From: Tabrizicola fusiformis
Lineage (GTDB): Bacteria; Pseudomonadota; Alphaproteobacteria; Rhodobacterales; Rhodobacteraceae
Assembly (NCBI RefSeq): GCF_013328815.1
Contig: NZ_JABUHN010000004.1
Span: 307,115 to 371,114, forward strand
Length of the DNA stretch: 64,000 bases
Reading direction: 5' to 3'
Shown: positions 24,972 to 33,855 of the stretch, piece by piece
Numbering within the stretch: position 1 is the first letter of the stretch
How the letters are laid out: every line of letters starts with the position of its first letter
Notes under the pieces: generated by a model
The model's input: the letters and a program-made list of their open reading frames with translations, nothing else
What the model was told of the DNA's origin: nothing
The model's database searches: none
Position numbers and translations under genes: made by a program

Positions 24972-25667
24972 TCAGGAGGCGCGGCGCGCGTCGATCCAGT
25001 CGCCCAAAGTGGCGATATCGGGCAGCACGACATCGGCATGGGGCGCCAGTTCCTCGCGCGTGGCGATGCCGGTCAGCACGGCGACCACGGCCATTCCGGC
25101 GGCGCGGCCCGCCTCCATGTCATGGCGGCTGTCGCCCACCATCACGGCGCGGGCGGCCGGAACGCCCACCGCCTCGGCAAAGGCCAGAAGCTGGCCCGGT
25201 GCCGGTTTGCCGCCCCAGCCGGAATCACAACCCGCAACGAAGTCGAAGAGATCCAGAACGCCCGCCCCGCCCAGATGGGCGCGGGCCGGAACCTCGGTGT
25301 CATTGGTGGCAAGGCCCAGCGCCAGCCCGCGCGCCCGCAACCCCTCAAGCACCGCGCGCAAGGGCACGGCGGGGGCCATCGGCGCCTCGGCCGCCAGTTG
25401 CTCCATCAGCGCATTCAGCGCGGCGGGGGACAGGGCGGGCACCAGCGGGCGGATTAGATCGGCGATTTCCGGCGTGGTCTGGGCGATCACCGGGCTGTCG
25501 GGGCGAAACACCCGATAGCGGCGGTCATAGCCCAGCACCGCGCCCAAGGCCGCCGGATCGGCGCCATGGGCCGTCAGCCGGTCGATCAGCGCCTCGGTCC
25601 AGCCGCCCCATGAGGCACGAAAGTCGAACAGCGTGCCGTCCTTATCGAAGATTACCGCGTCGATCAT
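24972..25667 (-). CDS. HAD-superfamily hydrolase, phosphoglycolate phosphatase-like
   Basis: A 231-residue HAD phosphatase. Motif I is FDKDGTLFDF at residues 6-15 with both Asp nucleophiles. Motif II is LGLATNDTEV, motif III Lys is in WGGKPAPGQL, and motif IV is MVGDSRHDMEAGRAAG. A helical cap domain lies between I and II. It should dephosphorylate a small metabolite such as phosphoglycolate. Start at 25667 (MIDAVIF); the longer frame adds only four residues. Confidence 0.85.
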   Translation of the reverse strand: MIDAVIFDKDGTLFDFRASWGGWTEALIDRLTAHGADPAALGAVLGYDRRYRVFRPDSPVIAQTTPEIADLIRPLVPALSPAALNALMEQLAAEAPMAPAVPLRAVLEGLRARGLALGLATNDTEVPARAHLGGAGVLDLFDFVAGCDSGWGGKPAPGQLLAFAEAVGVPAARAVMVGDSRHDMEAGRAAGMAVVAVLTGIATREELAPHADVVLPDIATLGDWIDARRAS

Positions 25668-25719
25668 CCTGCCCCCCATGCTGCGGCCCGATCATGGCGC
25701 GGTCCAGCGTCGGGTGCAA

Positions 25720-26001
25720 TCAGGTCCAATGCGGGTCGCGCCCGCCCGGCAGACCCATCCGCGCCTGACCGATGGCTTCGGGCGGCAGGCCAAGGGCGGC
25801 GGCGCAGGCGATCACCCGCGCATCGCTTTCCAGACAGAAATCCACCACCGCCGCCAGAAAATGCGGCTCGCGGGCCAGACCGGCGATCTGACCCGGATCG
25901 GCGCCCGTCGCCGCCAGAAACGGCTCAATCAACTCTGGGTCGCTGACAAGCCATGTCAACACACGCAGAGCGGTTGTTTCGGCGGTTTCCTGCGCATTCA
26001 T
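25720..26001 (-). CDS. DUF3572 family protein
   Basis: A 93-residue protein of the alphaproteobacterial DUF3572 family (ETTALRVLTWLVSDPELIEPFLAATG). It is mostly helical and of unknown function. Start at 26001. Divergent from the diguanylate cyclase gene and 52 bp upstream of the HAD gene on the same strand. Confidence 0.75.
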   Translation of the reverse strand: MNAQETAETTALRVLTWLVSDPELIEPFLAATGADPGQIAGLAREPHFLAAVVDFCLESDARVIACAAALGLPPEAIGQARMGLPGGRDPHWT

Positions 26002-26131
26002 ACCCGTCTCCCCCGGTGCCCTCACGGCTTTGCTACCCGTTCGGAGCGATTGGTTACCAGTTTGGAAAGGATTTCTTAACCACTTCGCCCGCAGAGTGAA
26101 ACCACACCGCAACGCAGGCAGGTCAAGGGCC

Positions 26132-27529
26132 ATGGTTGGCAGAATCCTCATAGTTGACGATGTTGCGACCAATCGCATCGTCCTGAAGGTCAAGCTGACG
26201 GCAGCCGGCTATCGTCCGGTGGTGGCGCCCGACGGGGCGACGGCGCTGGCCATGGCGCGGGCGGAATTGCCCGAACTGGTGCTGCTTGACCTGATGCTGC
26301 CCGATCTTTCGGGAATCGAGGTGCTGCGGCGGCTGCGCGCCGATCCGCTGACGCAGGGCCTGCCGGTGCTGGTGATGTCGGCGCCGGCCGATGCCCGGCT
26401 GCGGGTGGAGTGTTTCCGCGCCGGCGCGGATGAGGTTCTGACCCGCCCCGTCGATGACCAGACGCTTCTGGCGCGCATCCGCAGCTTCATGCGGCAGCGC
26501 GCCGAATTTGCCGAGCTGGGGCCGACGCCCGCCGCAGCGCTGCCGCTGATGGGGCTGGCGGAACCTGCGGCGGAATTTACCCCGCCCGCCCGCATCGCGC
26601 TGATCACCGCCCGCCCCGAAACCGCCATGCGGCTGCGGCGTGAACTGGCACCGCATTGCGCCGACCGGCTGATCGCCATGACTGCGGAAGAGGCGCTGGC
26701 AGAAGGCTTGCGCCCCGGCAGCGCCCCGGATGCCTTTCTGATCGAGGCGGATCTTGCCGTGGCGGGCGGCGGGCTGCGCCTGATGTCGGAACTGCAAAGC
26801 CGCGCAAACACCCGCCATGCCGCCTTTGCCATTCTGGGCACCGCCGAAAGCGGCTTTGCCCCGGCGATGGCCTATGACCTTGGCGCCCATGACGTTGCCG
26901 GGGGCGAGATTTCGGGCAGCGAGCTTGCCCTGCGGCTGGACCGGCTGTTGCGGCGCAAGCGTGCCGACGACCGGCTGCGCGCTTCGGTGCAGGACGGGCT
27001 GCGGCTGGCGGTGATTGATCCGCTGACCGGGCTTTACAACCGCCGCTATGCCGCCGCGCGGCTGGCTGCGATTGCCGAAGGGACTGCGGCAGAGGGCGGG
27101 GAATTTGCGGTGATGGTGGTGGACCTTGACCGTTTCAAATCGGTAAACGACCGCTGGGGTCATGCCGCCGGCGATGCTGTTCTGGTCGAGGTGGCCCGGC
27201 GTCTGGGCCTGTCGCTGCGCTCGGGCGACCTTCTGGCGCGGATCGGCGGCGAAGAATTTCTGGCCGCGCTGCCCGCCACCGGCCTGACCGATGGGCGGAT
27301 CGTGGCCGAGCGGCTTTGCCATGCGGTCGAAGAGGCGCCGGTGCAATTGCCCTGCGGCACGCGGGTTGCGGTGACGGTCTCGATCGGGCTGGCGGTCGGT
27401 CGCGCGCCCGGGGCCGAGGTGCCCCTGCGCGACACGATGCGCGACACGGTGGACCGCGCCGACCGCGCGCTGCTCGCGGCGAAATCCGCCGGGCGCAATC
27501 AGGTGACCATCAGCCGCTCTGCCGCGTGA
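26132..27529 (+). CDS. PleD-like response regulator with GGDEF diguanylate cyclase domain
   Basis: A 465-residue protein: receiver domain (residues 1-125, phospho-acceptor Asp53 in LLDLMLPD), a second receiver-like but degenerate region (about 150-285, without a clear acceptor Asp), and a GGDEF domain (about 295-465). The active motif is GGEEF at 372-376, and an inhibitory RxxD site (RSGD, 363-366) lies five residues before it. It should make c-di-GMP when phosphorylated, with product feedback. Layout REC-REC-GGDEF is that of PleD. No partner kinase is adjacent. Confidence 0.88.
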   Translation: MVGRILIVDDVATNRIVLKVKLTAAGYRPVVAPDGATALAMARAELPELVLLDLMLPDLSGIEVLRRLRADPLTQGLPVLVMSAPADARLRVECFRAGADEVLTRPVDDQTLLARIRSFMRQRAEFAELGPTPAAALPLMGLAEPAAEFTPPARIALITARPETAMRLRRELAPHCADRLIAMTAEEALAEGLRPGSAPDAFLIEADLAVAGGGLRLMSELQSRANTRHAAFAILGTAESGFAPAMAYDLGAHDVAGGEISGSELALRLDRLLRRKRADDRLRASVQDGLRLAVIDPLTGLYNRRYAAARLAAIAEGTAAEGGEFAVMVVDLDRFKSVNDRWGHAAGDAVLVEVARRLGLSLRSGDLLARIGGEEFLAALPATGLTDGRIVAERLCHAVEEAPVQLPCGTRVAVTVSIGLAVGRAPGAEVPLRDTMRDTVDRADRALLAAKSAGRNQVTISRSAA

Positions 27530-27547
27530 CGCGGGCGGACAGAGGGC

Positions 27548-28084
27548 TCAATCCTGCCCGGGCGGCGTGGTCTTGTCCGCCTTGTCGCCGCCCGGACCGC
27601 GCCGCAGCGACGCTTCCAGCCGGTCGGCAAAGGCCAGACGTTCTTCCAGCGGCAGCGCGATCAGGTAATCGCGGATCACCGCCGCGCCCAGCGCAAGCTG
27701 GCTGGCCAGTTGCGCCTGTTGCGCCGCCATGACCGCTTCGAGCCGGGCAGCATCGAAGGGTTCGGCGCGCAGGGCCTGAAGCAGACCCTCGATTTCCTGC
27801 CGCCGCTTCTCGCGCCCCTCGCGCAATTCCGGCGCGCGTTGCAGGATGTCGCGGCGCAACGCCTTGCGATCCTCGGGGCGCAGCGCCTCGGCAAAGGGGC
27901 CAAAGCTCATGTCGCGGCCGTCGTGGAATCGCGAAGGCGGCCCATGCAGCACAGCGCCGCCGACAAGGCCCAGCACCAGAAGATTGACCGCAAGCGAGAG
28001 GCCAAGGGCGATACGCAGCCCGCGCCCCGGGCGCGGCCCCGGATGGGCGGAAACGGCGGCGAGCGGCAGTTCGGGGGCGGTCAT
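27548..28084 (-). CDS. Periplasmic heavy-metal sensor/CpxP-like protein
   Basis: A 178-residue protein with an N-terminal membrane anchor (LRIALGLSLAVNLLVLGLVGGAVL, about residues 23-46) and a helical periplasmic part. It contains FAEALRPEDRKALRRDILQR and EGLLQALRAEPFDAARLEAVMAAQ, the pattern of the metal-resistance/Spy-CpxP-like family (PF13801-type). It is third in an operon after an ECF sigma factor and a small membrane protein, so it probably senses a periplasmic signal for them. Confidence 0.75.
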   Translation of the reverse strand: MTAPELPLAAVSAHPGPRPGRGLRIALGLSLAVNLLVLGLVGGAVLHGPPSRFHDGRDMSFGPFAEALRPEDRKALRRDILQRAPELREGREKRRQEIEGLLQALRAEPFDAARLEAVMAAQQAQLASQLALGAAVIRDYLIALPLEERLAFADRLEASLRRGPGGDKADKTTPPGQD

Positions 28085-28087
28085 GGC

Positions 28088-28441
28088 CTACTCCTCGGCA
28101 ATCAGCGGGTCGATGCCCGGAAGGAAATCGTATGAGGTTTCAAGCGCGGTTACGCCCAACGCCTCGGTCAGCGCGGCCACCGGCGCGGGTTGCACGAAGC
28201 CAAGGAACAGCCCCGCCACCGCTGCCGCCGTGCCCATTCCCGCCATCACGCCGCCGCCGGCAAACATCGCGCCGATCCCGGCCCAGAAGCCGCGTGCAGC
28301 GGGTGCGCGCGACATGCTGCGAACCTGCGGTTGCAGCGCCCCGGCATCGGCCATCACCCGCGCCAACAGCGCCGGCGAAGGTTCGGCGCTCTGCCCCCGG
28401 GCCTCGGCGAAAAGATCGTCCAGATCGTTCATTCCAGTCAT
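28088..28441 (-). CDS. Small single-span membrane protein, putative anti-sigma factor
   Basis: A 117-residue protein: a soluble N-terminus (NDLDDLFAEARGQSAEPSPALLARVMADA), one glycine/alanine-rich membrane span (FWAGIGAMFAGGGVMAGMGTAAAVAGLFLG) and a short C-terminus. It follows the ECF sigma gene after 13 bp with GGAGG upstream, and precedes the periplasmic sensor by 3 bp. This three-gene order suggests sigma inhibition across the membrane. No ZAS zinc motif is present, so the role rests on context. Confidence 0.6.
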   Translation of the reverse strand: MTGMNDLDDLFAEARGQSAEPSPALLARVMADAGALQPQVRSMSRAPAARGFWAGIGAMFAGGGVMAGMGTAAAVAGLFLGFVQPAPVAALTEALGVTALETSYDFLPGIDPLIAEE

Positions 28442-28454
28442 CCCGGCCTCCGTT

Positions 28455-29051
28455 TCAAGCCGATTCCTCATATCCCAAGGCGTCCCGCTGCCCCGACAGC
28501 GCCGCGGCCAGGGCACGTTTGCCCCGCGCGGTCAGGCTTTCCACCGCCTCGACACCGATCTCCATTATCTCGGCGATCTCGGGGTTGGTCAGCCCTTCGA
28601 TATGGCGCAGCACCACCGCCTGCCGCTGCCGTTCCGGCAGGCTGGCCAGCGCCGCTTGAAGCGCCGCCATCCGGTCGGCCTCGATCAGGCCCGCCACGGC
28701 GCCCGGGGCGCCATCGGCCGGTTCGGCCACAGCGTCCAGCGCGTCGGTGGCGCGGCGACGGCGGCTGCGCAGCCGGTCGGTGCAAAGGTTGGTGACCACC
28801 CGGTAAAGCCAGCTTGTCACCTTCGCCTCGCCCTGGCGCCAGTCGGGGGCGATCCGCCAGAGGCGGATCATCGCCTCTTGTGCGACATCCTCCGCCTCGG
28901 TCCGGTCGGCCAAGAGCCGCGCGGCATAGCCCAGCACCCGCGGCAACAGCCGCAGCGTCAGCGCCCGCGCAGCATCGCGGTCGCCATTGGCGTAAAGCAC
29001 CAGCAGGGCTTCGTCACCGATCTCGGTCGTCATGTCGCGCGGCATGGTCAT
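28455..29051 (-). CDS. ECF-family RNA polymerase sigma factor
   Basis: A 198-residue sigma-70 family factor. Region 2 is seen as LLADRTEAEDVAQEAMIRLWRI and region 4 as LASLPERQRQAVVLRHIEGLTNPEIAEIMEIGVEAVESLTARGKRAL. It is expected to drive a small regulon answering a periplasmic or metal signal through the two proteins encoded downstream. The start is uncertain between 29051 and 29033; neither has a strong Shine-Dalgarno. An EF-hand gene lies 72 bp upstream on the same strand. Confidence 0.88.
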   Translation of the reverse strand: MTMPRDMTTEIGDEALLVLYANGDRDAARALTLRLLPRVLGYAARLLADRTEAEDVAQEAMIRLWRIAPDWRQGEAKVTSWLYRVVTNLCTDRLRSRRRRATDALDAVAEPADGAPGAVAGLIEADRMAALQAALASLPERQRQAVVLRHIEGLTNPEIAEIMEIGVEAVESLTARGKRALAAALSGQRDALGYEESA

Positions 29052-29123
29052 CCGGTCAGGCTAGCGCGCCCGGGGCGCGGGCGCAAATCGCCCGGGGCCG
29101 CCAAGGCCCCGGGCCGTGTCAAT

Positions 29124-29666
29124 TCAGTTCCACCACCAGCCAAGCCAGCCGCCGCGCGGACCATCGCCCCGGCCCTCGCCATCATGGCCGCGCTTGCCAT
29201 GCTTGCCGTGGCCCTTCATGTGATCTTTCGCAGCCTCCATCTCGGCCAGCGAAACCGCGCCGTCACCGTCGCTGTCCAGCCGGTCGATCATGCCCTTGCC
29301 GGGGCCGGCGGCGGCCAGTTCCGCGGCGCTGACCAGACCGTCCTTGTCGGTGTCGATCCGGGCGACCATGGCCTTGGCCATCGCTTCGCGCCGGGCGGTT
29401 TCGGCCTTTTCGCGCATCACCAGCAGTTCGGCCGGTGAAAGCTTGCCATCCTTGTCGGTATCCGCCTCGGCAAAGCGCGCGGCCTTGAAGGCGTCGATCT
29501 CGGCCTGGGTAACCTTGCCGTCCTTGTCGGTGTCCATCAGGGCAAACATGCCCGCTTCGTCTTCGGCGGGCGGCGGCGGGGCGTCCTGGGCCATCACGGC
29601 CGTCGAAATCCCGGCCCCGGCAAGGGCTGCAAGGGTTACCGTGCGGATCATCGAGGTCTTGCGCAT
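29124..29666 (-). CDS. Secreted EF-hand calcium-binding protein
   Basis: A 180-residue protein with a signal peptide (MRKTSMIRTVTLAALAGAGI...AQDAPP). Four EF-hand loops follow: DTDKDGKVTQAE, DTDKDGKLSPAE, DTDKDGLVSAAE and DSDGDGAVSLAE. The tail is rich in His and Gly (KGHGKHGKRGHDGEG) and ends in WLGWWWN. It should bind calcium in the periplasm or outside. GGAG lies about 7 bp before the ATG at 29666. Location just upstream of the ECF operon suggests, but does not prove, that it belongs to that regulon. Confidence 0.85.
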   Translation of the reverse strand: MRKTSMIRTVTLAALAGAGISTAVMAQDAPPPPAEDEAGMFALMDTDKDGKVTQAEIDAFKAARFAEADTDKDGKLSPAELLVMREKAETARREAMAKAMVARIDTDKDGLVSAAELAAAGPGKGMIDRLDSDGDGAVSLAEMEAAKDHMKGHGKHGKRGHDGEGRGDGPRGGWLGWWWN

Positions 29667-29853
29667 CGTGGTCTCCTGTGTTGTGGCGCCGCTCTGTCCA
29701 ATGCCTTGCGCGGTGCCTTCATGCCGGGAAAAACGCCGCTGCTGCCGCTTTCCGTCGCGCATCGTGATCACGGAGTTGCGACAAATGGCGCACCCCCTCT
29801 ACATGTTTGCGCCAACGGGCTAGAGTGCGGCATCCTGCAAGAAAGACCTGCCG

Positions 29854-30273
29854 ATGACCGAAGCTTCCCTCGTGTCCCCGATGGACCAAGACGCCGCCCC
29901 CGACCGCCCGCTGGGGCGGGCTGTCCTGAACGGCTGGAAGAAATGCTGCCCGGCTTGCGGCGCGGGGCCGTTGCTGCGCAGCTATCTGAAGGTGCGCGAC
30001 ACCTGCCCGGTCTGCGGCGAGGAGCTGTTTCATCAGCGCGCCGATGATGGCCCGGCCTATCTGACGATCCTGATCGTCGGCCATCTTCTGGCGCCGGTGC
30101 TGCTCTTCATCTATGCCCGCTGGGAACCGGACCCGACCATTCTGGCGGCGGTGATGTCGGTGGGGGTTGTGGCGCTGTCGCTGTTCCTGCTGCCGCGGAT
30201 GAAGGGGGTCATGGTCGGTTTCCAATGGGCCAAGCGGATGCATGGCTTTGGCGGCAACCGCCGCAATGACTGA
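29854..30273 (+). CDS. DUF983 membrane protein
   Basis: A 139-residue protein with two Cys pairs (KKCCPACGAG and DTCPVCGEE), like a small zinc ribbon, followed by two membrane spans (YLTILIVGHLLAPVLLFIY and LAAVMSVGVVALSLFLL). This is the DUF983 family, common in alphaproteobacteria, function unknown. Its stop overlaps the NUDIX start by 8 bp, so the two are coupled. Confidence 0.82.
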   Translation: MTEASLVSPMDQDAAPDRPLGRAVLNGWKKCCPACGAGPLLRSYLKVRDTCPVCGEELFHQRADDGPAYLTILIVGHLLAPVLLFIYARWEPDPTILAAVMSVGVVALSLFLLPRMKGVMVGFQWAKRMHGFGGNRRND

Positions 30274-30868
30274 CCTGCCGATCCGCGCCGCCGCCACGGT
30301 GATCCTGTGGCGCGCGGGGCCTTCGGGGCCGCAGGTGCTGATGGGGCAACGTGGCGCCGGGGCCGCCTTCATGCCGTCGAAATATGTGTTCCCGGGCGGT
30401 GCCGTCGATCCCGAAGATGTCAACGGCCCGGCGCCAGGGCTGTCGCCCGGCTGTGCGGCGCGTCTGGCCGCCTTCTGCCCGCCCGAAGCGCCCGCGCCGC
30501 AAGTTCTGGCCGCGGCCGCGCTGCGCGAACTGGCCGAGGAGACGGGCCTTGCCCCCGCCCCCGGCGCCGACTGGCGCTTTGTCTTCCGCGCGATCACGCC
30601 GCCGGGCCGTAGCCGCCGTTTCGATGCGCGCTTCTTTCTGGTGCCCGCCGCCGGGGCCTCCGGCGATGCCGAGGGCTTCACCGATGCCTCGGATGAGTTG
30701 TCGCATCTGCACTGGATCGGACTTGCCGAGGCGCGGGCGCTGGACCTGCCCTTTATCACCGAGGTGGTTCTGGCCGAGGTGAGCGCGCTTCTGAAGGGCG
30801 GCGATCAGCCGGGCGTGCCGTTTTTCGACAATTCCGGCCCGGTCCCGACCTTTCGCCGCATCGCTTAA
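30266..30868 (+). CDS. NUDIX hydrolase
   Basis: A 200-residue NUDIX protein. The box residues are visible in AAALRELAEETGLAPAP, preceded by VFPGGAVDPEDVN, so the G-x5-E-x7-REUxEExGU pattern is stretched between G and REL by about 40 residues. That insertion fits the NUDT7/NUDT19-like group acting on CoA or nucleotide derivatives. It would hydrolyse a nucleoside diphosphate-linked compound. Start at 30266 inside the end of DUF983. Confidence 0.8.
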   Translation: MTDLPIRAAATVILWRAGPSGPQVLMGQRGAGAAFMPSKYVFPGGAVDPEDVNGPAPGLSPGCAARLAAFCPPEAPAPQVLAAAALRELAEETGLAPAPGADWRFVFRAITPPGRSRRFDARFFLVPAAGASGDAEGFTDASDELSHLHWIGLAEARALDLPFITEVVLAEVSALLKGGDQPGVPFFDNSGPVPTFRRIA

Positions 30869-31782
30869 TCCGCGTCGGGGGCGTCAGATTTTCGCACCGG
30901 CCAGACCGGATGCGGCACCGGGTCTTTCGCGGTCAGGAAATAGCGGCGGAAAACCTCGCCATAGCTGCGATAGACGTAGGATTCGTTGCGGCGCCGGTAA
31001 TGGTCGCGCCGGGCGCGGTAAAGCGCGGGCAGCCGATACCACGGCACCGAAGGGTGCATGTGATGCACCACATGCAGGTTGTTGTTCAGAAACAACAGCG
31101 CCAGCGGCCCGCGATCCTCGACGATCACGGTGCGGGCGCGGAATGCCTCATGCGCGCGATGCTCCAGAAACGTGCGGATTTTCAGCAGGCTATAGGCCAG
31201 ATAGGCCGCGATGACATAGGCCCAGAGCGGCATTTCGGTAAAGATCAGCAGCCACGCGGCCACCAGCCCCACTCCGGCCCCGTTCAGCAGCCACGCCCGC
31301 AGGATGCGCCTGTCCCCCGCCCGGTGCAGCGCGATATCGCCCCTGACGAAGAACCACGTCCCGACCGCCGGCCCCAGCACCATCCGCCCCAGAAGCGTGT
31401 TGTTCAGCCGCAAGAGCGCGCGCAGCGGCGTCCCCATCCGCGCCCAGACCGCCGGATCCTGATAATTCGACTCCGGGTCGTCATAGGGGTCGGTCAGTGC
31501 GGGATCGAAATGGTGTTGCAGATGGGTGTCGCGGAACCGCTCATAGGGCACCACCAGCGACAGCGCCGGAAAGACCACCGCCTCGTTCAGGCGGCGGCTG
31601 GCGAAGGGGTGGCCGTGCAGAACCTCATGGCAGAGCGAGGAAAACTGCGCCGTGGCCAGCGCGGTCAGCGCCACCGACGCGAGGCCCGAAACCGGCCAAA
31701 GCAGCGTGCCGGTAACCCAAAGCGCATAGGTCGCCGCCAGCATGGCAAGGGTGGGCCATTCGATTTCGCGCTGCGCCGCCAT
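30865..31782 (-). CDS. Membrane fatty acid desaturase family protein
   Basis: A 305-residue membrane di-iron enzyme. The three histidine boxes are present: HEVLHGH, HLQHH and HVVHH (in NNNLHVVHHMHP). Several hydrophobic spans lie between. It should desaturate or hydroxylate an acyl chain or related lipid; regiospecificity cannot be told. It converges with the NUDIX gene (4-bp overlap of stops) and is divergent from the HTH gene at 31883, which may control it. Confidence 0.85.
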   Translation of the reverse strand: MAAQREIEWPTLAMLAATYALWVTGTLLWPVSGLASVALTALATAQFSSLCHEVLHGHPFASRRLNEAVVFPALSLVVPYERFRDTHLQHHFDPALTDPYDDPESNYQDPAVWARMGTPLRALLRLNNTLLGRMVLGPAVGTWFFVRGDIALHRAGDRRILRAWLLNGAGVGLVAAWLLIFTEMPLWAYVIAAYLAYSLLKIRTFLEHRAHEAFRARTVIVEDRGPLALLFLNNNLHVVHHMHPSVPWYRLPALYRARRDHYRRRNESYVYRSYGEVFRRYFLTAKDPVPHPVWPVRKSDAPDAD

Positions 31783-31882
31783 GGTCGCCTCCGGTCTTTG
31801 CCAAGGGCTAGCACTTGCCAGCCCGGGCGAGAACGCCGAGAATGCGCGAGGAATTGTCGCACTTGTTCTGGAAAATCACCAA

Positions 31883-32740
31883 ATGTCGGAAATGATCGAC
31901 AAACGCGACCGCGCCGCCCTGTTCCGCAACCGTCTGGCCGAGGCGATGGCGGCGGAAGGCATCTCGCAAAGCGCCCTCGCGCGGCGGCTGGGGGTGGACC
32001 GTTCCACGCTGTCGGCCTTACTGGCGCCGGGCACGCGACTGCCCAATGCGCAACTGGCCGCCGATTGCGCCATGGCGCTGGATGTGTCCTGCGACTGGCT
32101 GCTGGGGCTGGCGGCGCAACCCGAACCAGCGGCGCGCCTGCTCGCCGCCGCCGTCACCCTGTCGCCGGCGCCACGGGCGCTGTTTGACGAGACGATCTTC
32201 GGCTGGCACCGGGCGGCGGCGGGCTACAAGATCCGCCATGTGCCTGCCACCCTGCCGGATATGCTGAAAACCCGCGCCGTGGTGGAATGGGAATACCGCG
32301 ACCCGCTGGGCCCCGATCCGCAAACCGCCATCGCGGCGTTTCAGGCGCAACTGGCGCTGCTGCGTGATGCCCGTTCCGATTATGAAATCGCCCTGCCCCG
32401 GCATGAGCTGACCGCCTTTGCCGAAGGCTCGGGCTATTGGGCGGGGCTGCCTGCAACGACCCGGGCGGCGCAGCTTGACCATCTGATCGCCCTTTGCGAC
32501 GAGCTTTACCCCGGCCTGCGGATTTACCTGTTCGACGCCCATCGCGTCTGGTCGGCGCCGGTCACCGTGTTCGGCCCGCACCTTGCCGTGGTCTATCTGG
32601 GGCAAAGCTATCTGGCCTTCCGCGACCCGGAGAAGGTGGCGGGGATTCTTGCGCATTTCGACTGGCTGGTGCGCGAGGCGCCCTTGGGCGCCCGCGACAC
32701 GCCGGGCTTTCTACGCGGCTTGCGCGCCGGTCTGACCTGA
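31883..32740 (+). CDS. Helix-turn-helix (Cro/C1-type) regulator with unknown C-terminal domain
   Basis: A 285-residue protein. Residues about 10-75 form an XRE-type HTH (AEGISQSALARRLGVDRSTLSALLAPGTRLPN). The remaining ~200 residues (FGWHRAAAGYKIRHVPATLP...LFDAHRVWSAPVTVFGPHLAVVYLGQSYLAF) form a sensor-like domain I cannot name. The start at 31883 leaves a 100-bp spacer to the divergent desaturase gene, a likely target. Another in-frame Met lies three codons later. Confidence 0.75.
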   Translation: MSEMIDKRDRAALFRNRLAEAMAAEGISQSALARRLGVDRSTLSALLAPGTRLPNAQLAADCAMALDVSCDWLLGLAAQPEPAARLLAAAVTLSPAPRALFDETIFGWHRAAAGYKIRHVPATLPDMLKTRAVVEWEYRDPLGPDPQTAIAAFQAQLALLRDARSDYEIALPRHELTAFAEGSGYWAGLPATTRAAQLDHLIALCDELYPGLRIYLFDAHRVWSAPVTVFGPHLAVVYLGQSYLAFRDPEKVAGILAHFDWLVREAPLGARDTPGFLRGLRAGLT

Positions 32741-32752
32741 GGGCGCGGGGTC

Positions 32753-33268
32753 TCAATAGCTCACGAAGCGGTTCAGATCATAGCCGTTCCACGCCAGAAT
32801 TTCGCGCGCCGCACGCAGCCTGTCGCCGGAAATTCCGCCGGAACGGTCCAGAACAAAGCCAAAGCCGCCGTCCGGCGTGCCGATAGCCAGGGTGCGATAG
32901 TCGCCATCGGCCCAAAGCACCCACCACGTCTGCCCCGCCACGTCGAACCGGCCCGGTCCGGCCGGCTGCATCGGCGCGCTGCCCCGCGCCTCCTGCCCGC
33001 CAAGGCACAGCCGCCAGACCGCGCGCAGCCCGCCCGCCCCGCGGGAAATCTCGACCCCGCCGGGTTTGCAGGCGCCGGGCGGGCCGAACCCCGCCACCTG
33101 CTTCCAGCGCCCGACCAGCCGCGCCGGGTCCAGCACCGCCGAGGAATAGATTTGCGCGTCCTTGGCCCGGAAGGCGCCCTGCGGCAACGGCCGCGCCCCC
33201 TGCGCAACACAGGCGGCCAGCATCTGAGCGGTCAACAACAGCGCGACAAAGGGGGTCAGTCGATGCAC
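32753..33268 (-). CDS. Lipocalin-like lipoprotein
   Basis: A 171-residue protein with a lipoprotein signal (LLTAQMLAAC, Cys20). A lipocalin-type GxW motif follows (DPARLVGRWKQVAGFG), and then TWWVLWADGDYRTLAIGTPDGGFGFVLDR, as in bacterial Blc-like lipocalins. It is likely anchored in the outer membrane and binds a hydrophobic ligand. Its start overlaps the end of the next lipoprotein gene by 13 bp, so the two form an operon. Confidence 0.72.
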   Translation of the reverse strand: MHRLTPFVALLLTAQMLAACVAQGARPLPQGAFRAKDAQIYSSAVLDPARLVGRWKQVAGFGPPGACKPGGVEISRGAGGLRAVWRLCLGGQEARGSAPMQPAGPGRFDVAGQTWWVLWADGDYRTLAIGTPDGGFGFVLDRSGGISGDRLRAAREILAWNGYDLNRFVSY

Positions 33269-33801
33269 AGGGTCACCCTTTGGCCGTCATCCTGAAAGAT
33301 TTCATTGCAGCCGAACATCGGCTTCAGAGGCGCGCAAGTGCCTGAACGGGCAAGGCAAAGCCCCTCGCATTGCGTGCCGCTGGAACAGCTTTTGCCGCTG
33401 TCGCGCGTGGATTTCAGGCAGGTCCGCCCGCCCTTGCCCACCTTTGCCCAAGAGCCACCTTCCTTGCGGCAGGCGGCCTCTTCGGGCGAGGCGGGGGGCG
33501 TGACCACGGTGACATCGCCTTTCGGGGGGGTTCCCTTCGGGGTTTCCCCCTGCGCAACCTCGCCTTTCGCCGCTTCGGCCCCGGGCGGCGGCACCTTTGC
33601 GGGATCGGGCGCCGGGGGGGGGCTGGGCGGGGTGGCAGCAGCCGCGCCCGGCGGCGGCGTCAGCGGGGTTACCGTCACCTCGCCCCCGGTGATCGGGCTG
33701 GCGCCCTTGGCCGGGGTCTTGCCCGCACCCTGCCCGGCGCCGCCCGGCACGCAGGCCGCAAGGGCAAGACAGCAAAAGGCCAGAACCGCAAGACGCATCA
33801 C
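33256..33801 (-). CDS. Proline-rich lipoprotein with C-terminal cysteine motif
   Basis: A 181-residue protein with a lipobox (LALAAC, Cys16), then a low-complexity stretch of about 75 residues rich in Pro, Gly, Ala and Lys. A compact C-terminal region has eight Cys residues (EAACRKEGGSWAKVGKGGRT, SGKSCSSGTQCEGLCLARSG). Those cysteines probably form disulfides in the periplasm. I do not recognise the family. First gene of a two-gene operon with the lipocalin-like protein. Confidence 0.7.
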   Translation of the reverse strand: MMRLAVLAFCCLALAACVPGGAGQGAGKTPAKGASPITGGEVTVTPLTPPPGAAAATPPSPPPAPDPAKVPPPGAEAAKGEVAQGETPKGTPPKGDVTVVTPPASPEEAACRKEGGSWAKVGKGGRTCLKSTRDSGKSCSSGTQCEGLCLARSGTCAPLKPMFGCNEIFQDDGQRVTLCID

Positions 33802-33855
33802 TTCCTCCTCAACCGGCCATCGCCCCGGCGTCGATGCGTCGGGCGGCCCCCATGG

